Both the position numbers and the translations under genes were made by a program. The notes beneath the pieces were generated by a model. That model did no database searches. It saw nothing but the letters and a program-made list of their open reading frames with translations, and had not been told where the DNA came from. Shown here in pieces: positions 26,952 to 36,370 of a stretch of 64,000 nt of DNA; the stretch's first letter is position 1; every line of letters starts with the position of its first letter. The DNA is from Bacteroidota bacterium. Lineage in GTDB: Bacteria; Bacteroidota; Bacteroidia; Sphingobacteriales; Sphingobacteriaceae. The DNA is taken from NCBI GenBank assembly GCA_023450085.1, contig JAEXHI010000024.1, positions 186,001 through 250,000 of the forward strand, in the 5' to 3' direction.

Positions 26952-27989
26952 ATGTATGCAAGAAAACCAACTGTTAAGGTTATTTACAACAACAAGGACA
27001 TAAGTGCAGATATTAGCGCTAGTATGATTAGTCTTTCTTATAAAGACAAAGTTAGCGGCGAAGCTGATGAATTAGAGATTACCGTTAGTGATGACGCAGC
27101 TAGATGGCAAGACGAATGGTATCCAGAAAAAGGGGCTACATTAATTGTTACAATATATTTAGACGGATCTCAACTAGACTGTGGATCGTTCCAGTTAGAT
27201 GAAATAAAATTATCTGGACCTGCTGATGAAGTAACAATAAAAGCTATCAGCAGCGGCTTCAGACAAAAGACAAGAACCAAACGAAGTTATGCCCATGAAA
27301 ACAAAACATTATCCGAAATAGTAAGATCGATTGCAGCAAGAATTGGTTATATTGTTGTTGGAGATTTAGAAAATGTCCAAATAAATAGGTCAACACAACA
27401 TAGAGAAAGTGATTTGCATTACCTGAATAGGTTAGCTTTGATGTATGGTTATAATTTTTCTGTAAAAGGTAAGCAATTAATTTTTGTAAAACAGAAAGAG
27501 CTTGAAGGAAGAAATGCATCGTTATCTTTAGATAAAAGTGATATAACAGAATATGATTTTACAGATAAAACAAGTGAAATATTTTCTGGAACTACTATTA
27601 AATACCATAATCCGAATACAAACAAGGTTGTAACAAGCAGTAGGAATGCAACTTTCCAGCAACAGTCAATTGAGTATATAAATGAGCTGGATACCTTAGA
27701 GCTAAGAACCAAGGTAGAAAACGAAGAACAGGCCAACATGAAAGCCGAAGCTGCTATCTATAGGACAGTAAGCAAACAGCAAACTGGCAATATCAGCTGT
27801 GAAGGAAATGTTCTGTTGATTAGTGGCAATAACGTTGAACTAACTGGATTTGGCAAATTCTCTGGAGTTTGGCACGTGTTAACGGCTACGCACACGGTTG
27901 ATAATGGAGACGGCTATGCATGTAGTGCTGAACTTAAAAGAATAGGTGCAATAACTGACCCAGTAAAGAAAAAAGTTTCAAAAAATTAA
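26952..27989 (+). CDS. Baseplate hub / late control protein D (P2 gpD)
   Basis: A 345-aa hub protein: PTVKVIYNNKDISADISA at the start, VSGEADELEITVSDDAARW, GSFQLDEIKLSGPADEVTI, KALSEIVRSIAARIGY-like KTLSEIVRSIAARIGY, and STQHRESDLHYLNRLALMYG. These match the gpD/gp27-like hub that joins tube and spike. Length is near P2's 387 aa. Confidence 0.9.
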   Translation: MYARKPTVKVIYNNKDISADISASMISLSYKDKVSGEADELEITVSDDAARWQDEWYPEKGATLIVTIYLDGSQLDCGSFQLDEIKLSGPADEVTIKAISSGFRQKTRTKRSYAHENKTLSEIVRSIAARIGYIVVGDLENVQINRSTQHRESDLHYLNRLALMYGYNFSVKGKQLIFVKQKELEGRNASLSLDKSDITEYDFTDKTSEIFSGTTIKYHNPNTNKVVTSSRNATFQQQSIEYINELDTLELRTKVENEEQANMKAEAAIYRTVSKQQTGNISCEGNVLLISGNNVELTGFGKFSGVWHVLTATHTVDNGDGYACSAELKRIGAITDPVKKKVSKN

Positions 27990-28000
27990 ACAAATTCAAC

Positions 28001-28633
28001 ATGCTTAAATTTGGTATCATATCAGAAATAGACTTTGCTAACGGTTTGGCCCGTGTTAACTTTGCAGATGATGATTTTGTATCGGCACCTTTAAAAATGG
28101 CTGTTTCAAGAAGCGGTGTAGATAAAGTATCGTTTCCGTTCGATATTAATGAGCATGTATATTGCATCATGGATGAAAACATGGAGTTTGGAGTAATTGG
28201 CGGGGCTGTATATGATGAGAGCAACAAACCCACTTCTGATGCAGGAAAGGGAAAACTCACGCTAAGTTTTGGCGATAATTCCACTATAATTTACGACCGA
28301 ATTTCACATACTTTGAATATTGATATTAAGGGCAAAACCACAATCAAATGCGAAGATGCGGAAATTGAAGCCAGCACGGTTGTTAATATAAAATCGCCAT
28401 CAACTGTTATTGATGGTGTGTTAACTGTAAATGGGGCCGCTAAAATCACAGGTGTTTTATCGCTTGGCGGTTTATCAGGTATAAGCGGAGCTTCGATACC
28501 AGGTGACAGCACCGAGTTGTCACTTAAAAAGGTGACGGCATCTGATGATGTGGTTGTCGGTGGTATCGGATTGAAAACACATAAACATACGTCGGCTGTC
28601 AGTGGTAGCCCAACTAGTACACCAATACCGTAG
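28001..28633 (+). CDS. Baseplate assembly/spike protein V (P2 gpV)
   Basis: A 210-aa spike. N-terminal OB domain: FGIISEIDFANGLARVNF, VSFPFDINEHVYCIMD. A beta-helical repeat region (ASTVVNIKSPSTVIDG...) leads to the C-terminal tip LKTHKHTSAVSG, whose HxH binds a metal in this family. It pierces the outer membrane. Its stop overlaps the upstream end of the next gene's start region. Confidence 0.9.
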   Translation: MLKFGIISEIDFANGLARVNFADDDFVSAPLKMAVSRSGVDKVSFPFDINEHVYCIMDENMEFGVIGGAVYDESNKPTSDAGKGKLTLSFGDNSTIIYDRISHTLNIDIKGKTTIKCEDAEIEASTVVNIKSPSTVIDGVLTVNGAAKITGVLSLGGLSGISGASIPGDSTELSLKKVTASDDVVVGGIGLKTHKHTSAVSGSPTSTPIP

Positions 28634-28634
28634 A

Positions 28635-29585
28635 ATGACAGAACAAAGTACATACCTAAGCTATCAGTTGAGCACCATCGGTATCGGGGTGTTGGCTACT
28701 GGATTGGCAGATGTACGACAAAGCATTGACATTATTCTCCGTACCATTCCAGGTAGTGATCCTTTAAGACCTAGCTTTGGCTGCAACGTATGGCGTTTCG
28801 TTGATGCCCCCGCCCCTATCGCAATACCAAATATGAAAAAGGCTATTGTTGAAGCCCTACAGCAATGGGAAAAACGCATAACAGTCAATAGCATTGATCA
28901 CGAAGAAAAAGTATCTCAGATAGATTTCTTAATAAACTATAATGTAATTGACACAGATATCCGTGAAAATATTTTGTTATCTACAACTGGCTATGTTGGA
29001 ATTGGTGGAGGTAGTCAAGGAATAATTTTGAGTGCTGTTATACCTCTGCACATAGCCAATGGCCGTTATAATGTTTCTTTGATCATAAATAATAATTCGT
29101 CATATCCAACACCTCCACAGATCGGATTTGGAAGCACAACAGAAATGCTAACTTGGCTACAAACTAATTGGCAAACCTTTGGCAATTGGTATTTGGCAGC
29201 TGGTAAATTGGTGTTATATCTTAATAGCCAAATTGAGGCTAAATCAGCTACATTACATGTAATACAAACCGCCATATTGACGTGTAAAGTTTTAATACCT
29301 ACACTCGGGCCAGGCGAATTCTATAGCCTTTCGCTCTTACTTAACGGTAGCTTAATTTCTGGGTTTCCTCCTAATATATTTAATGTAGAAGCTCTTTTAT
29401 TCTGGTTAGAAAACAATTGGAACGAATACGGGAATTGGTATATCCAAAGCCAAGCAGATGTCAATACTGATGCTGACTTTAATGAAGACTTCGGAGGTGA
29501 TTTTGCCACTGGCGGCACAACCCCAATAAGATATTTGGTTTTTCAAACCAATAAATATGAAACTGCAGAAATAGCTTTTAACTAA
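28635..29585 (+). CDS. Baseplate wedge protein W/gp25 with duplicated C-terminal domain
   Basis: A 316-aa protein. The first ~125 residues are gp25/gpW: TGLADVRQSIDIILRTIPG, RPSFGCNVWRFVDAP, VEALQQWEKRI. Beyond that (residues 145-295) are two similar ~75-aa units, each ending LxWLxxNWxxxGNWY (LTWLQTNWQTFGNWY and LFWLENNWNEYGNWY), absent from P2 gpW (115 aa). These may decorate the baseplate or bind fibres. The extension is what makes it odd. Confidence 0.82.
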   Translation: MTEQSTYLSYQLSTIGIGVLATGLADVRQSIDIILRTIPGSDPLRPSFGCNVWRFVDAPAPIAIPNMKKAIVEALQQWEKRITVNSIDHEEKVSQIDFLINYNVIDTDIRENILLSTTGYVGIGGGSQGIILSAVIPLHIANGRYNVSLIINNNSSYPTPPQIGFGSTTEMLTWLQTNWQTFGNWYLAAGKLVLYLNSQIEAKSATLHVIQTAILTCKVLIPTLGPGEFYSLSLLLNGSLISGFPPNIFNVEALLFWLENNWNEYGNWYIQSQADVNTDADFNEDFGGDFATGGTTPIRYLVFQTNKYETAEIAFN

Positions 29586-30691
29586 TGGAAGTAGCACAAC
29601 CGACATTTTTCAATACAGATGCCCAACTAATTATAGACGAGATGGTGTCCTACTACGAAAATTTGGTAGGATTTAAGCTATCGCCTGGACAGGCTGAAAT
29701 GCTGCTAATTAATGCTTTTGCTTATCGTGAACACCTATTGAGAATTCAAGGTAACGAAGTGGCTAAACAAAATCTTTTGGCTTTTTCCAGTTATCCAATG
29801 ATAGATTATCTGGGTGATCTTTTAGGCGTCTACCGTTTACCTGCAGCTTCAGCACAGTGCACAATACGTTTTTATTTAGAAAGCGGGCATCCTGCGATAG
29901 CATTGCCAGAAGGCATCCAGGTTCAAAGTCTGGATGGGAAGGTGATTTTTAAAACACTGGAAAGTAAATCGGTTAGCATAGGCGTGTCATCCGTTGATGT
30001 CAAAGCTGAATGCACAACGGCGGGCGCAACTGGAAATGGCTACAATGTTGGCGAAATATCTATTATCCTAGATCCTCAAGCATACGTCAGGGCTGCAACT
30101 AATCTCGCAAACACAAATGGTGGGGCAGATGATGAAAAAGATGATGCTTTACGTGAGCGCATTAGGTTAGCACCTTCCAGCTTTAGTACAGCGGGGCCTG
30201 ATGATGCCTATATTTATTTTGCAAAATCGGCCCATCCTTCTATCATTGATGTTGGTATCAAATCTCTGATACCAGGAACGGTTAACGTTTACCCTCTTTT
30301 GCTAAATGCGGAAACTCCAACAACTGAAATACTTGAAGCGATTGAAGCAAAATTAAACCCTACCAAGACCAGACCATTAAATGATAAAGTAGTAGTATCT
30401 GCTCCTACTAAACTTGAGTATGAGGTAATAGCTAATGTGGTACTACTAACTGGTGCTTTAACTGATCCCGTTAAATCGCAAATTGAAAAAAACGTTAATG
30501 ATTACGTGGCACTCCGTAAAGCAAAACTAGGTAGAGATGCAGTGCGAACACAGCTAATCGCAAAGATAAACATTGATGATGTTTACGAGGTAGATCTGGT
30601 AGAGCCGTCTTCCGATGTTGAGGCTGACAAAAACGAAGTGGCATACTGCACAGGTGTTACTATTAATATAATCGGCTATAGCGATGAGTAA
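29585..30691 (+). CDS. Baseplate J-like protein (P2 gpJ)
   Basis: A 368-aa baseplate wedge protein: QLIIDEMVSYYENLVGF, MLLINAFAYREHLLRIQGN, LLGVYRLPAASAQCTIRFYL, the AECTTAGATGNGYNVGEI stretch and DDALRERIRLAPSSFSTAGPDDAY, all characteristic of the J family. Start overlaps the preceding stop (TAATG). It links the gp25 protein to tail protein I. Confidence 0.93.
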   Translation: MEVAQPTFFNTDAQLIIDEMVSYYENLVGFKLSPGQAEMLLINAFAYREHLLRIQGNEVAKQNLLAFSSYPMIDYLGDLLGVYRLPAASAQCTIRFYLESGHPAIALPEGIQVQSLDGKVIFKTLESKSVSIGVSSVDVKAECTTAGATGNGYNVGEISIILDPQAYVRAATNLANTNGGADDEKDDALRERIRLAPSSFSTAGPDDAYIYFAKSAHPSIIDVGIKSLIPGTVNVYPLLLNAETPTTEILEAIEAKLNPTKTRPLNDKVVVSAPTKLEYEVIANVVLLTGALTDPVKSQIEKNVNDYVALRKAKLGRDAVRTQLIAKINIDDVYEVDLVEPSSDVEADKNEVAYCTGVTINIIGYSDE

Positions 30692-31343
30692 TATTTTAGC
30701 TAGTGCAATTAAGGACACTCCGCATCTGGCCGCCTTTGACGTCCTTGCAAAGCATAGACTTGAGGGTATAGAAATAGATGCCTTGTTGACGTACGTGATT
30801 GATACAGTTGATGTATCGGCGCTACCTTATTTAGCTCAACAGTTTGATGTATTGGGATACAAAGGCATGCGATTGGCAACTACTGAAGCTCAGCAGCGTG
30901 AATTGATAAAGCGGGCAATTGAACTCAAGAGGTATAGCGGCACTGTGTGGTCAGTCCAAGAGGCTTTGAAAAGTATCGGTTACCCAGACGCTGTGATCAC
31001 TGAAAACGTTGGTACGGATCCCGATCATGGATGGGCAGAATTTAGAATTTCAATTGATGGTGGTATAAACCAAATTAGTGCTGAGAAGCTTGATGAATTG
31101 GTGAAGATGATAAACGTGTACAAAGGAACTAGAAACCACTTAAAGGACCTGAGCTACACAATAGATTTAGGCGATGATAACATTAATCTAAATGAAGATA
31201 GTAGCGAAAGCCCTAGTGTTGACGATACAGATACCATAATTGCAGGTGGCAACTTTCTTCACAATGGTTTAGAATTAAGAAATGGCTCTAAAAATTATTC
31301 TTCCGACAGTGATGTTCTGGAAGTTCAAATAATAAATGTATGA
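30684..31343 (+). CDS. Tail protein I (P2 gpI)
   Basis: A 219-aa protein: LASAIKDTPHLAAFDVL, LLTYVIDTVDVSALPYLAQQFDVLG, QRELIKRAIELKRYSGTVWSVQEALKSIGY. This matches gpI, the wedge part on which tail fibres sit. The final 60 residues are acidic and Ser/Asp-rich. The start overlaps J and the stop overlaps the next gene. Confidence 0.9.
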   Translation: MSNILASAIKDTPHLAAFDVLAKHRLEGIEIDALLTYVIDTVDVSALPYLAQQFDVLGYKGMRLATTEAQQRELIKRAIELKRYSGTVWSVQEALKSIGYPDAVITENVGTDPDHGWAEFRISIDGGINQISAEKLDELVKMINVYKGTRNHLKDLSYTIDLGDDNINLNEDSSESPSVDDTDTIIAGGNFLHNGLELRNGSKNYSSDSDVLEVQIINV

Positions 31344-31789
31344 TAAAAGATCTTTTAAATGCCAAAGGTGTTTTTGGCTTTACCATCTTAGACGCAAAAA
31401 CTGGTGACATTCTTCAAAAGTATGAAGACAATAACCTGGTTGTAACTCTTGGACATGGAAACATCGCAAAGTTGTTGGGCGGCAATCCTTCTGGATTGGC
31501 AATTACCAAGATTGCCTTAGGTACAAATGGAACTCCACCAGCATTAACCGATAACACAATTACTGGTGCATTCACTAAATCCATCACAGCTGTTAGTTAT
31601 CCAGACACAAATTCTGTGAGGTTCAGCTGGGAAATAGATGCTACTGAGGCCAACGGGATGACAATCAGAGAATTTGGCCTTCTCACCAGTAGTGATGTGT
31701 TATGTGCTCGAAAAGTTCGTGATGGCGAAATAGTAAAAACAGCTGCCGTGCGTTTGGTTGGAACTTGGAAGATAACAATTAACTCGTAG
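31340..31789 (+). CDS. Tail fibre-associated protein, 149 aa
   Basis: Beta-rich protein with LGHGNIAKLLGG, ITKIALGTNGTPPALTDN and MTIREFGLLTSSDVLCARKV. This resembles the N-terminal attachment domain of tail fibres (DUF3751-like: ALGtGgxxP...t.L.xE, gxxirEvGLf). It lies right after gpI and before a collar-domain fibre, so it likely connects fibre to baseplate. Confidence 0.65.
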   Translation: MIKDLLNAKGVFGFTILDAKTGDILQKYEDNNLVVTLGHGNIAKLLGGNPSGLAITKIALGTNGTPPALTDNTITGAFTKSITAVSYPDTNSVRFSWEIDATEANGMTIREFGLLTSSDVLCARKVRDGEIVKTAAVRLVGTWKITINS

Positions 31790-31793
31790 CAAC

Positions 31794-32765
31794 ATGGGAC
31801 AATATCAAGGAGAAGACATTTGGAGGCAAGATGTTTATCAGTTTGAACTTACTGACGTTGTTCAGGGCGGGGCTGATGGAATTGACAACAAGCCATTGAA
31901 GGAACTTGCAGACAGAACAACGTTTCTAAAGGCCGCAATGCGGGGTTATTTTAGTGCGACAGTTGTAAATGCCTCCAAGTTACTGACGGTAGACGAGATT
32001 AACAACAGACTAGTTTTCATTACTGGAACTACTTCTTTTGTTGTTTCGTTGCCTGAATTATCGGCATCTCTTGCAGGACTACGTATTTGTTTTATCAGCC
32101 ACAATACTAAACAAATTACCATCAACGCTACAGTAAAAATAAATAGTGAGGCTGCAAAATCATCTATAGTTATTGCAGAAGGTGAAAAGGTTGAGCTGTT
32201 TTTCGATGGTTCATACTTGTATTTGTTGGACCATACTTCAAACATTTTGAACGTTGGAGACTTCGGATATGGCTATAAAGTTAAAAAAAACGCTGTAGTC
32301 GCAAACGGTGATTTACTGCTAAGGGCTGACTATCCAAGATTGTTTGAATATGTATTATCATTACAAGGACAAAATTCAGTAGTCAGCGAAACCGCATGGA
32401 ATACGCAAGTGGGAAATAAAGGATTCTTTACGTTAGGTACAAATAGTACGAATTTTCGTGTTCCAGATTTGCGCTCCATGTTTATACGAGGCCTTGATTT
32501 AAGTGCTGGAATTACATATGGCCGTCTAAGCGAAAACCCTGGAGGTTATGAATCTGACGAAATTAAAGCGCATACACATTCCATGACCAACAAGGTAGGA
32601 GCATTAACCGCCAATAACATTACTGGGTTGGATGTTAAGTCTGGTGGTTCTGGTAGGGGGCCAGATTTAAATGGTAATGCTTCCCTAGAAAAAAACACAT
32701 TGCCTACTGGTGGCACTGAAACCCGCCCAAAAAACATTGGTTTGATCCCTTATTTATTGGCATAA
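31794..32765 (+). CDS. Tail fibre protein with phage tail collar domain
   Basis: A 323-aa fibre. N-terminal residues 1-40 hold VQGGADGIDNKPLKELADRT, a baseplate-contact signature. The C-terminal 130 residues form a tail collar domain: LLLRADYPRLFEYV, FTLGTNSTNFRVPDLRSMFIRGLD, HTHSM and a GGTETRPKNIGLIPYLL end. It probably recognises the host surface. Confidence 0.88.
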   Translation: MGQYQGEDIWRQDVYQFELTDVVQGGADGIDNKPLKELADRTTFLKAAMRGYFSATVVNASKLLTVDEINNRLVFITGTTSFVVSLPELSASLAGLRICFISHNTKQITINATVKINSEAAKSSIVIAEGEKVELFFDGSYLYLLDHTSNILNVGDFGYGYKVKKNAVVANGDLLLRADYPRLFEYVLSLQGQNSVVSETAWNTQVGNKGFFTLGTNSTNFRVPDLRSMFIRGLDLSAGITYGRLSENPGGYESDEIKAHTHSMTNKVGALTANNITGLDVKSGGSGRGPDLNGNASLEKNTLPTGGTETRPKNIGLIPYLLA

Positions 32766-33940
32766 TGACTAAAGAAGAATTGTTTTTGATAATTGATCAG
32801 TATTTTAATACACCAAAACTGCCGCCTGTAAAGGGTATGGAAGCGAACAGTGTATTAAAAGCTATAGCTCAATTTAGGGATGAACAAATAACAATTAAAG
32901 ATTACGATACCATTTCCGAAAGGGATGCGGATATTGAGCCACCTATATTTGCATTGGTACTTGATGCTAGTGGTGATTCTGAAGTAGCTTCTGGTGCTGC
33001 TCTTTATTATTATAAATTTACTGAGTGGCAACGTATTGCGGAATACGATACGTTGAGCTTTGCTGCTGAATGGGATACTTTGATAGGTAAACCGATTTCT
33101 TCCCCTATTGCAATCGATGATGCGGTACTTAAAAGAAAGTTTACCGAAAACTTTACAGTTAATTTTCCAAACAATAATTCTGGACTTCCAAATGGAACAA
33201 GCCTGACTACTGAAGATGACGTTGAAACCGCTTTCAGAACGTTCTTAAGAAAAGCAAGTCCAGCGGTATATATTGCTCCGCAGGTTGGAATTTCAGCATC
33301 ACCATCTATCAGAAGCTTTGAGGTTGGAACAGAAATCGATGTTGTGATTGATACTAGCTTTGTACAGAATGATGCTGGTGCAGTGTCAGCGATTGCCATT
33401 AAAAAAGATGGTTTAACAGTAGGCACATCTGAGCCTTATACCGAAGAAGGTTTGATTATAGGTAATAGCGATATTAAATATAAAGCGGCTTATACATATG
33501 CTCAAGGACCAATCAAAAACAATACTTTGGGAGAGCCAGATCCTTCTGGGAGAATATCAGCAGGAACATTAGAAACAAATGAAATTATTTTTAGTGGTTT
33601 TAGGAATGCATTTATAGGTTTTATTCTTGCGGATGGCAGTTCCGCAATCCGTGGCTTACCTATCGTATGGAGCAATGCGACAGAAGGTACAAGTTTATCA
33701 GTAAACGTGCCATCTGGAGCACAACGGGTAAGCATCTTTTTTAAAGATACGATCCGTGATCTATTTAGGGTACTTTATGTAGATGATAGCAATAAAAACA
33801 TTACTGGAAATTTTGCAAAACGCCCTATGACAATTAACGTGGGAGGTGCAAACGGGTTTACAGCCATAGCTTATAAAGCTTTCGACTACATCCCTGTTGA
33901 GCCTTTCCCTTCATCGGTCACCTATCAATTTACATTATAG
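32765..33940 (+). CDS. Putative tail fibre/baseplate protein, 391 aa
   Basis: Not recognised. It begins immediately at the preceding stop (TAATG). Residues 30-90 hold ATISERDADI-like TISERDADIEPPIFALVLDASGD with YYKFTEWQRI; the later part is beta-rich with repeated SI/EVGTE patterns. In the fibre region, between a collar protein and another unknown, it is probably receptor-binding or a fibre chaperone. Confidence 0.7.
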   Translation: MTKEELFLIIDQYFNTPKLPPVKGMEANSVLKAIAQFRDEQITIKDYDTISERDADIEPPIFALVLDASGDSEVASGAALYYYKFTEWQRIAEYDTLSFAAEWDTLIGKPISSPIAIDDAVLKRKFTENFTVNFPNNNSGLPNGTSLTTEDDVETAFRTFLRKASPAVYIAPQVGISASPSIRSFEVGTEIDVVIDTSFVQNDAGAVSAIAIKKDGLTVGTSEPYTEEGLIIGNSDIKYKAAYTYAQGPIKNNTLGEPDPSGRISAGTLETNEIIFSGFRNAFIGFILADGSSAIRGLPIVWSNATEGTSLSVNVPSGAQRVSIFFKDTIRDLFRVLYVDDSNKNITGNFAKRPMTINVGGANGFTAIAYKAFDYIPVEPFPSSVTYQFTL

Positions 33941-34453
33941 ATGAATGTTGTAATATTACCATCGGCCAATCGGGTTATAAGACAGTTCTCCGACTATCAA
34001 GATGTGGACATGAAGTTTGCTAGTAAAGCTGCATTTGAAACAGCAATCGCTAGTGTTGCTCGCATTCCCGATGGTTGGATGGCATACTGTGTTGCTGAAA
34101 AAAAATGGTTTTTTGCAAATAAGACAACGGGTGTTGCAACAGAATTTGGAAATGGTGGTGGATCAACTGTACCAGAAGCAAAGGAAGGTTACAATATTTC
34201 TTTCGAAAAACCATATATCTATAATAACTATGATGTAGTCGATAGCCACACATCACCAATAACATTTGATTTTACAAATGCAAAGCTAGGGCAGGTACAG
34301 AAGATGTATCATAACGGTTTATACAATATTGATTTACCATCTCAATCCGTTAGAGTGGGTTCTGCTCCATATATGGCAGGTCAACTGAATATAGTTTATC
34401 TAGAATTTGTAGATACAGATAGAGTTGAATATTGGATAGTACAAGAGGGATAA
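33941..34453 (+). CDS. Putative tail accessory protein, 170 aa
   Basis: Not recognised. It is beta-rich with FASKAAFETAIASVARIPDGWMAYCVAEKKWF and a Gly-rich linker (GNGGGST). Abuts the preceding stop by one base. Probably part of the fibre module. Confidence 0.65.
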   Translation: MNVVILPSANRVIRQFSDYQDVDMKFASKAAFETAIASVARIPDGWMAYCVAEKKWFFANKTTGVATEFGNGGGSTVPEAKEGYNISFEKPYIYNNYDVVDSHTSPITFDFTNAKLGQVQKMYHNGLYNIDLPSQSVRVGSAPYMAGQLNIVYLEFVDTDRVEYWIVQEG

Positions 34454-34457
34454 GGTT

Positions 34458-35297
34458 ATGAGTAAATATTGGAGTTTATTAGCTAATCAGAAAAGTATCT
34501 CTTTTATATTCAAAATAGATACGACACTTACAAGTAGTAGCACTTCTGCGAATAATCAGTATTTTCTACCGTTAGGTGGAGGTACTTACGATTTTGTTAT
34601 AAAGTGGGGCGATGGCACGGAAGATAGGATAACCTCTAATTTACAGACCGAACGATTACATACCTATCCTGAACCAGGTGAATATTTAATCACGATGACA
34701 GGAGTAATATCTAATATTACACATAACACTGGTGAAAGTTTAGATAATGTAAAAATCAAACAGGTGTACAATTTTGGTACCGCAACCACTAATGGTTACA
34801 TGTTCTATTCGTGTCTAAATGCCGATTTTTCAGAGGTATCGGACATGCCATTGATCGGAACAGCAACTATTTCTTATATTCTTTATGGTGTCAATGGAAT
34901 AATCAAAAACATTGATAAATGGGATACTTCAGCGGCTCAATCTACTAATGGAAGTTTTGTTGGGAGTAATTTTAATCAGGACATAACGAATTGGGATGTA
35001 ACTAACGTCGTAGATATGAATTACATGTTCTATTATGCTTATTCTTTCAACCAAGACATTTCCAAATGGAACTTTAATAAAGAAGTTTATTTCGGCCCTA
35101 GCTTTTTAGCGGGAGCTGGTTCATTCAGTACAGATAACTATGATAAGTTTTTAATTAAACTCGCATCAATTGACTGGACTGGTAGGGTTGCGGCTAAAGA
35201 ATTGGGTTCATCAAGCAAATATTCTTCTGCAGCTGTAGCAGCTAGGGCTGCTTTAGTCGCTGATGGATGGAGTATAACAGATGAAGGAATGGTTTAG
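34458..35297 (+). CDS. Tail protein with PKD-like and BspA/DUF285-type repeats
   Basis: A 279-aa protein. Residues 35-95 include KWGDGTEDRI and LHTYPEPGEYLITMTG, a PKD-like beta sandwich signature. Residues 140-220 hold two DUF285-type repeats (FNQDITNWDVTNVVDMNYMF; FNQDISKWNF). DUF285/BspA repeats usually occur on bacterial surface proteins and adhesins. In a phage fibre cluster it may bind sugars or host surface proteins. Confidence 0.75.
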   Translation: MSKYWSLLANQKSISFIFKIDTTLTSSSTSANNQYFLPLGGGTYDFVIKWGDGTEDRITSNLQTERLHTYPEPGEYLITMTGVISNITHNTGESLDNVKIKQVYNFGTATTNGYMFYSCLNADFSEVSDMPLIGTATISYILYGVNGIIKNIDKWDTSAAQSTNGSFVGSNFNQDITNWDVTNVVDMNYMFYYAYSFNQDISKWNFNKEVYFGPSFLAGAGSFSTDNYDKFLIKLASIDWTGRVAAKELGSSSKYSSAAVAARAALVADGWSITDEGMV

Positions 35298-35343
35298 GGC
35301 CTTACTTAAAGTAAAAAATTATTAAATTTTAACTACATAATTC

Positions 35344-35709
35344 ATGGAGACGCTCTTGGCTATATTAGGTACAGCTGGATTTACAACATTAGCTGCAAGT
35401 TTATTTACAAAAGGAAAAACTAAGGCAGAAACCGCAAAGCTTATAGCGGAAGCTACTAGTGAAGCGCTCGAAAATCTTCGGGTACAAATCAAGTTCCAAG
35501 GGGATTTGATAGCGACCCAAGCTGGCCAGTTGACGATAATGCAGGAAAAGGAAAAAGAACTCCTAAAGATTATTGGCCAACACCACGAAGAAAAGAAGGC
35601 GCTGATTGAAAAACATACTCTAATCGAAGCGGAACTAAGAGGACAGATCAAGGCCCTCGAGAACAAATTAGCAAACCGTTTAACCAAAATCGAAAACAAA
35701 TTTCAATAG
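35344..35709 (+). CDS. Membrane-anchored coiled-coil protein, 121 aa
   Basis: A hydrophobic N-terminus (METLLAILGTAGFTTLAASLF) followed by a Lys/Glu/Gln-rich coiled coil through residue 121. It lies just before the endolysin. It might be a holin-like or spanin-like lysis protein, but the single segment does not decide that. Confidence 0.65.
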   Translation: METLLAILGTAGFTTLAASLFTKGKTKAETAKLIAEATSEALENLRVQIKFQGDLIATQAGQLTIMQEKEKELLKIIGQHHEEKKALIEKHTLIEAELRGQIKALENKLANRLTKIENKFQ

Positions 35710-35711
35710 AT

Positions 35712-36125
35712 ATGGCAAAATTTGGAAAAAGGAGCTTGGACAGCCTTAATGGTGTTCATCCTAAACTTGTATTAATTATGCAAGAAGCAATAAAAGATAC
35801 TCCTATAGACTTTACGGTTATTGAGGGTGTACGGACGGTTAAGAGACAGCAGGAACTCTATGCTCAGGGTAGAACTAAAAGCGGTGCTATAGTAACTTAT
35901 GCGGATGGTCTTACTAACAAATCAAATCACCAGCCTAAATCTGATGGATATGGCCATGCAGTAGATATATATCCTTTTATCAATGGCAAAATTGACTTCA
36001 ATAATGTTGGCGCACTCAAAAAAATATCTGACCACATCAAGGCGGTTGCTAGAGATTTGAAATTATCGATCACCTGGGGCGGTGATTGGAAAAAGCCTTT
36101 TGACCCACCTCATTTTCAATTATAA
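35712..36125 (+). CDS. Endolysin, M15 peptidase
   Basis: A 137-aa zinc peptidase: VIEGVRTVKRQQELYAQGRT, then NHQPKSDGYGHAVDIYP (His and Asp zinc ligands) and ITWGGDWKKPFDPPHFQL (His ligand). This is the CwlK/T5 L-alanyl-D-glutamate endopeptidase pattern. It cleaves peptidoglycan stem peptides. It has no signal peptide and so needs a holin, probably the next gene. Confidence 0.9.
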   Translation: MAKFGKRSLDSLNGVHPKLVLIMQEAIKDTPIDFTVIEGVRTVKRQQELYAQGRTKSGAIVTYADGLTNKSNHQPKSDGYGHAVDIYPFINGKIDFNNVGALKKISDHIKAVARDLKLSITWGGDWKKPFDPPHFQL

Positions 36126-36370
36126 TGAGAAAACTAATTAATTATTTAAGACCTTCTTTTGAAGGTGAAGATGGCAAGCTGAGCTACAGACGTGCCAGTG
36201 CATTTGTCGTGCTCACGTTAATTGTTGGTATGACAATACGTGGCTTCGTAAATGAATACGATATAAGTGCTCTTTATGGCCTTATAGCATTCTTCTTGAT
36301 ATTAACAGGTATTATAACCGCTGATCAGCTTATCAGGTTTAAAAATGGAGAAAAGCAGAATGATAGCTAG
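36125..36370 (+). CDS. Candidate holin, 81 aa, two membrane spans
   Basis: Two hydrophobic spans: ASAFVVLTLIVGMTIRGF (residues 25-42) and ALYGLIAFFLILTGIITA (51-68). With a short, charged C-terminus it has class II holin topology. Its start overlaps the endolysin stop and its end overlaps the lipoprotein. Confidence 0.7.
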   Translation: MRKLINYLRPSFEGEDGKLSYRRASAFVVLTLIVGMTIRGFVNEYDISALYGLIAFFLILTGIITADQLIRFKNGEKQNDS

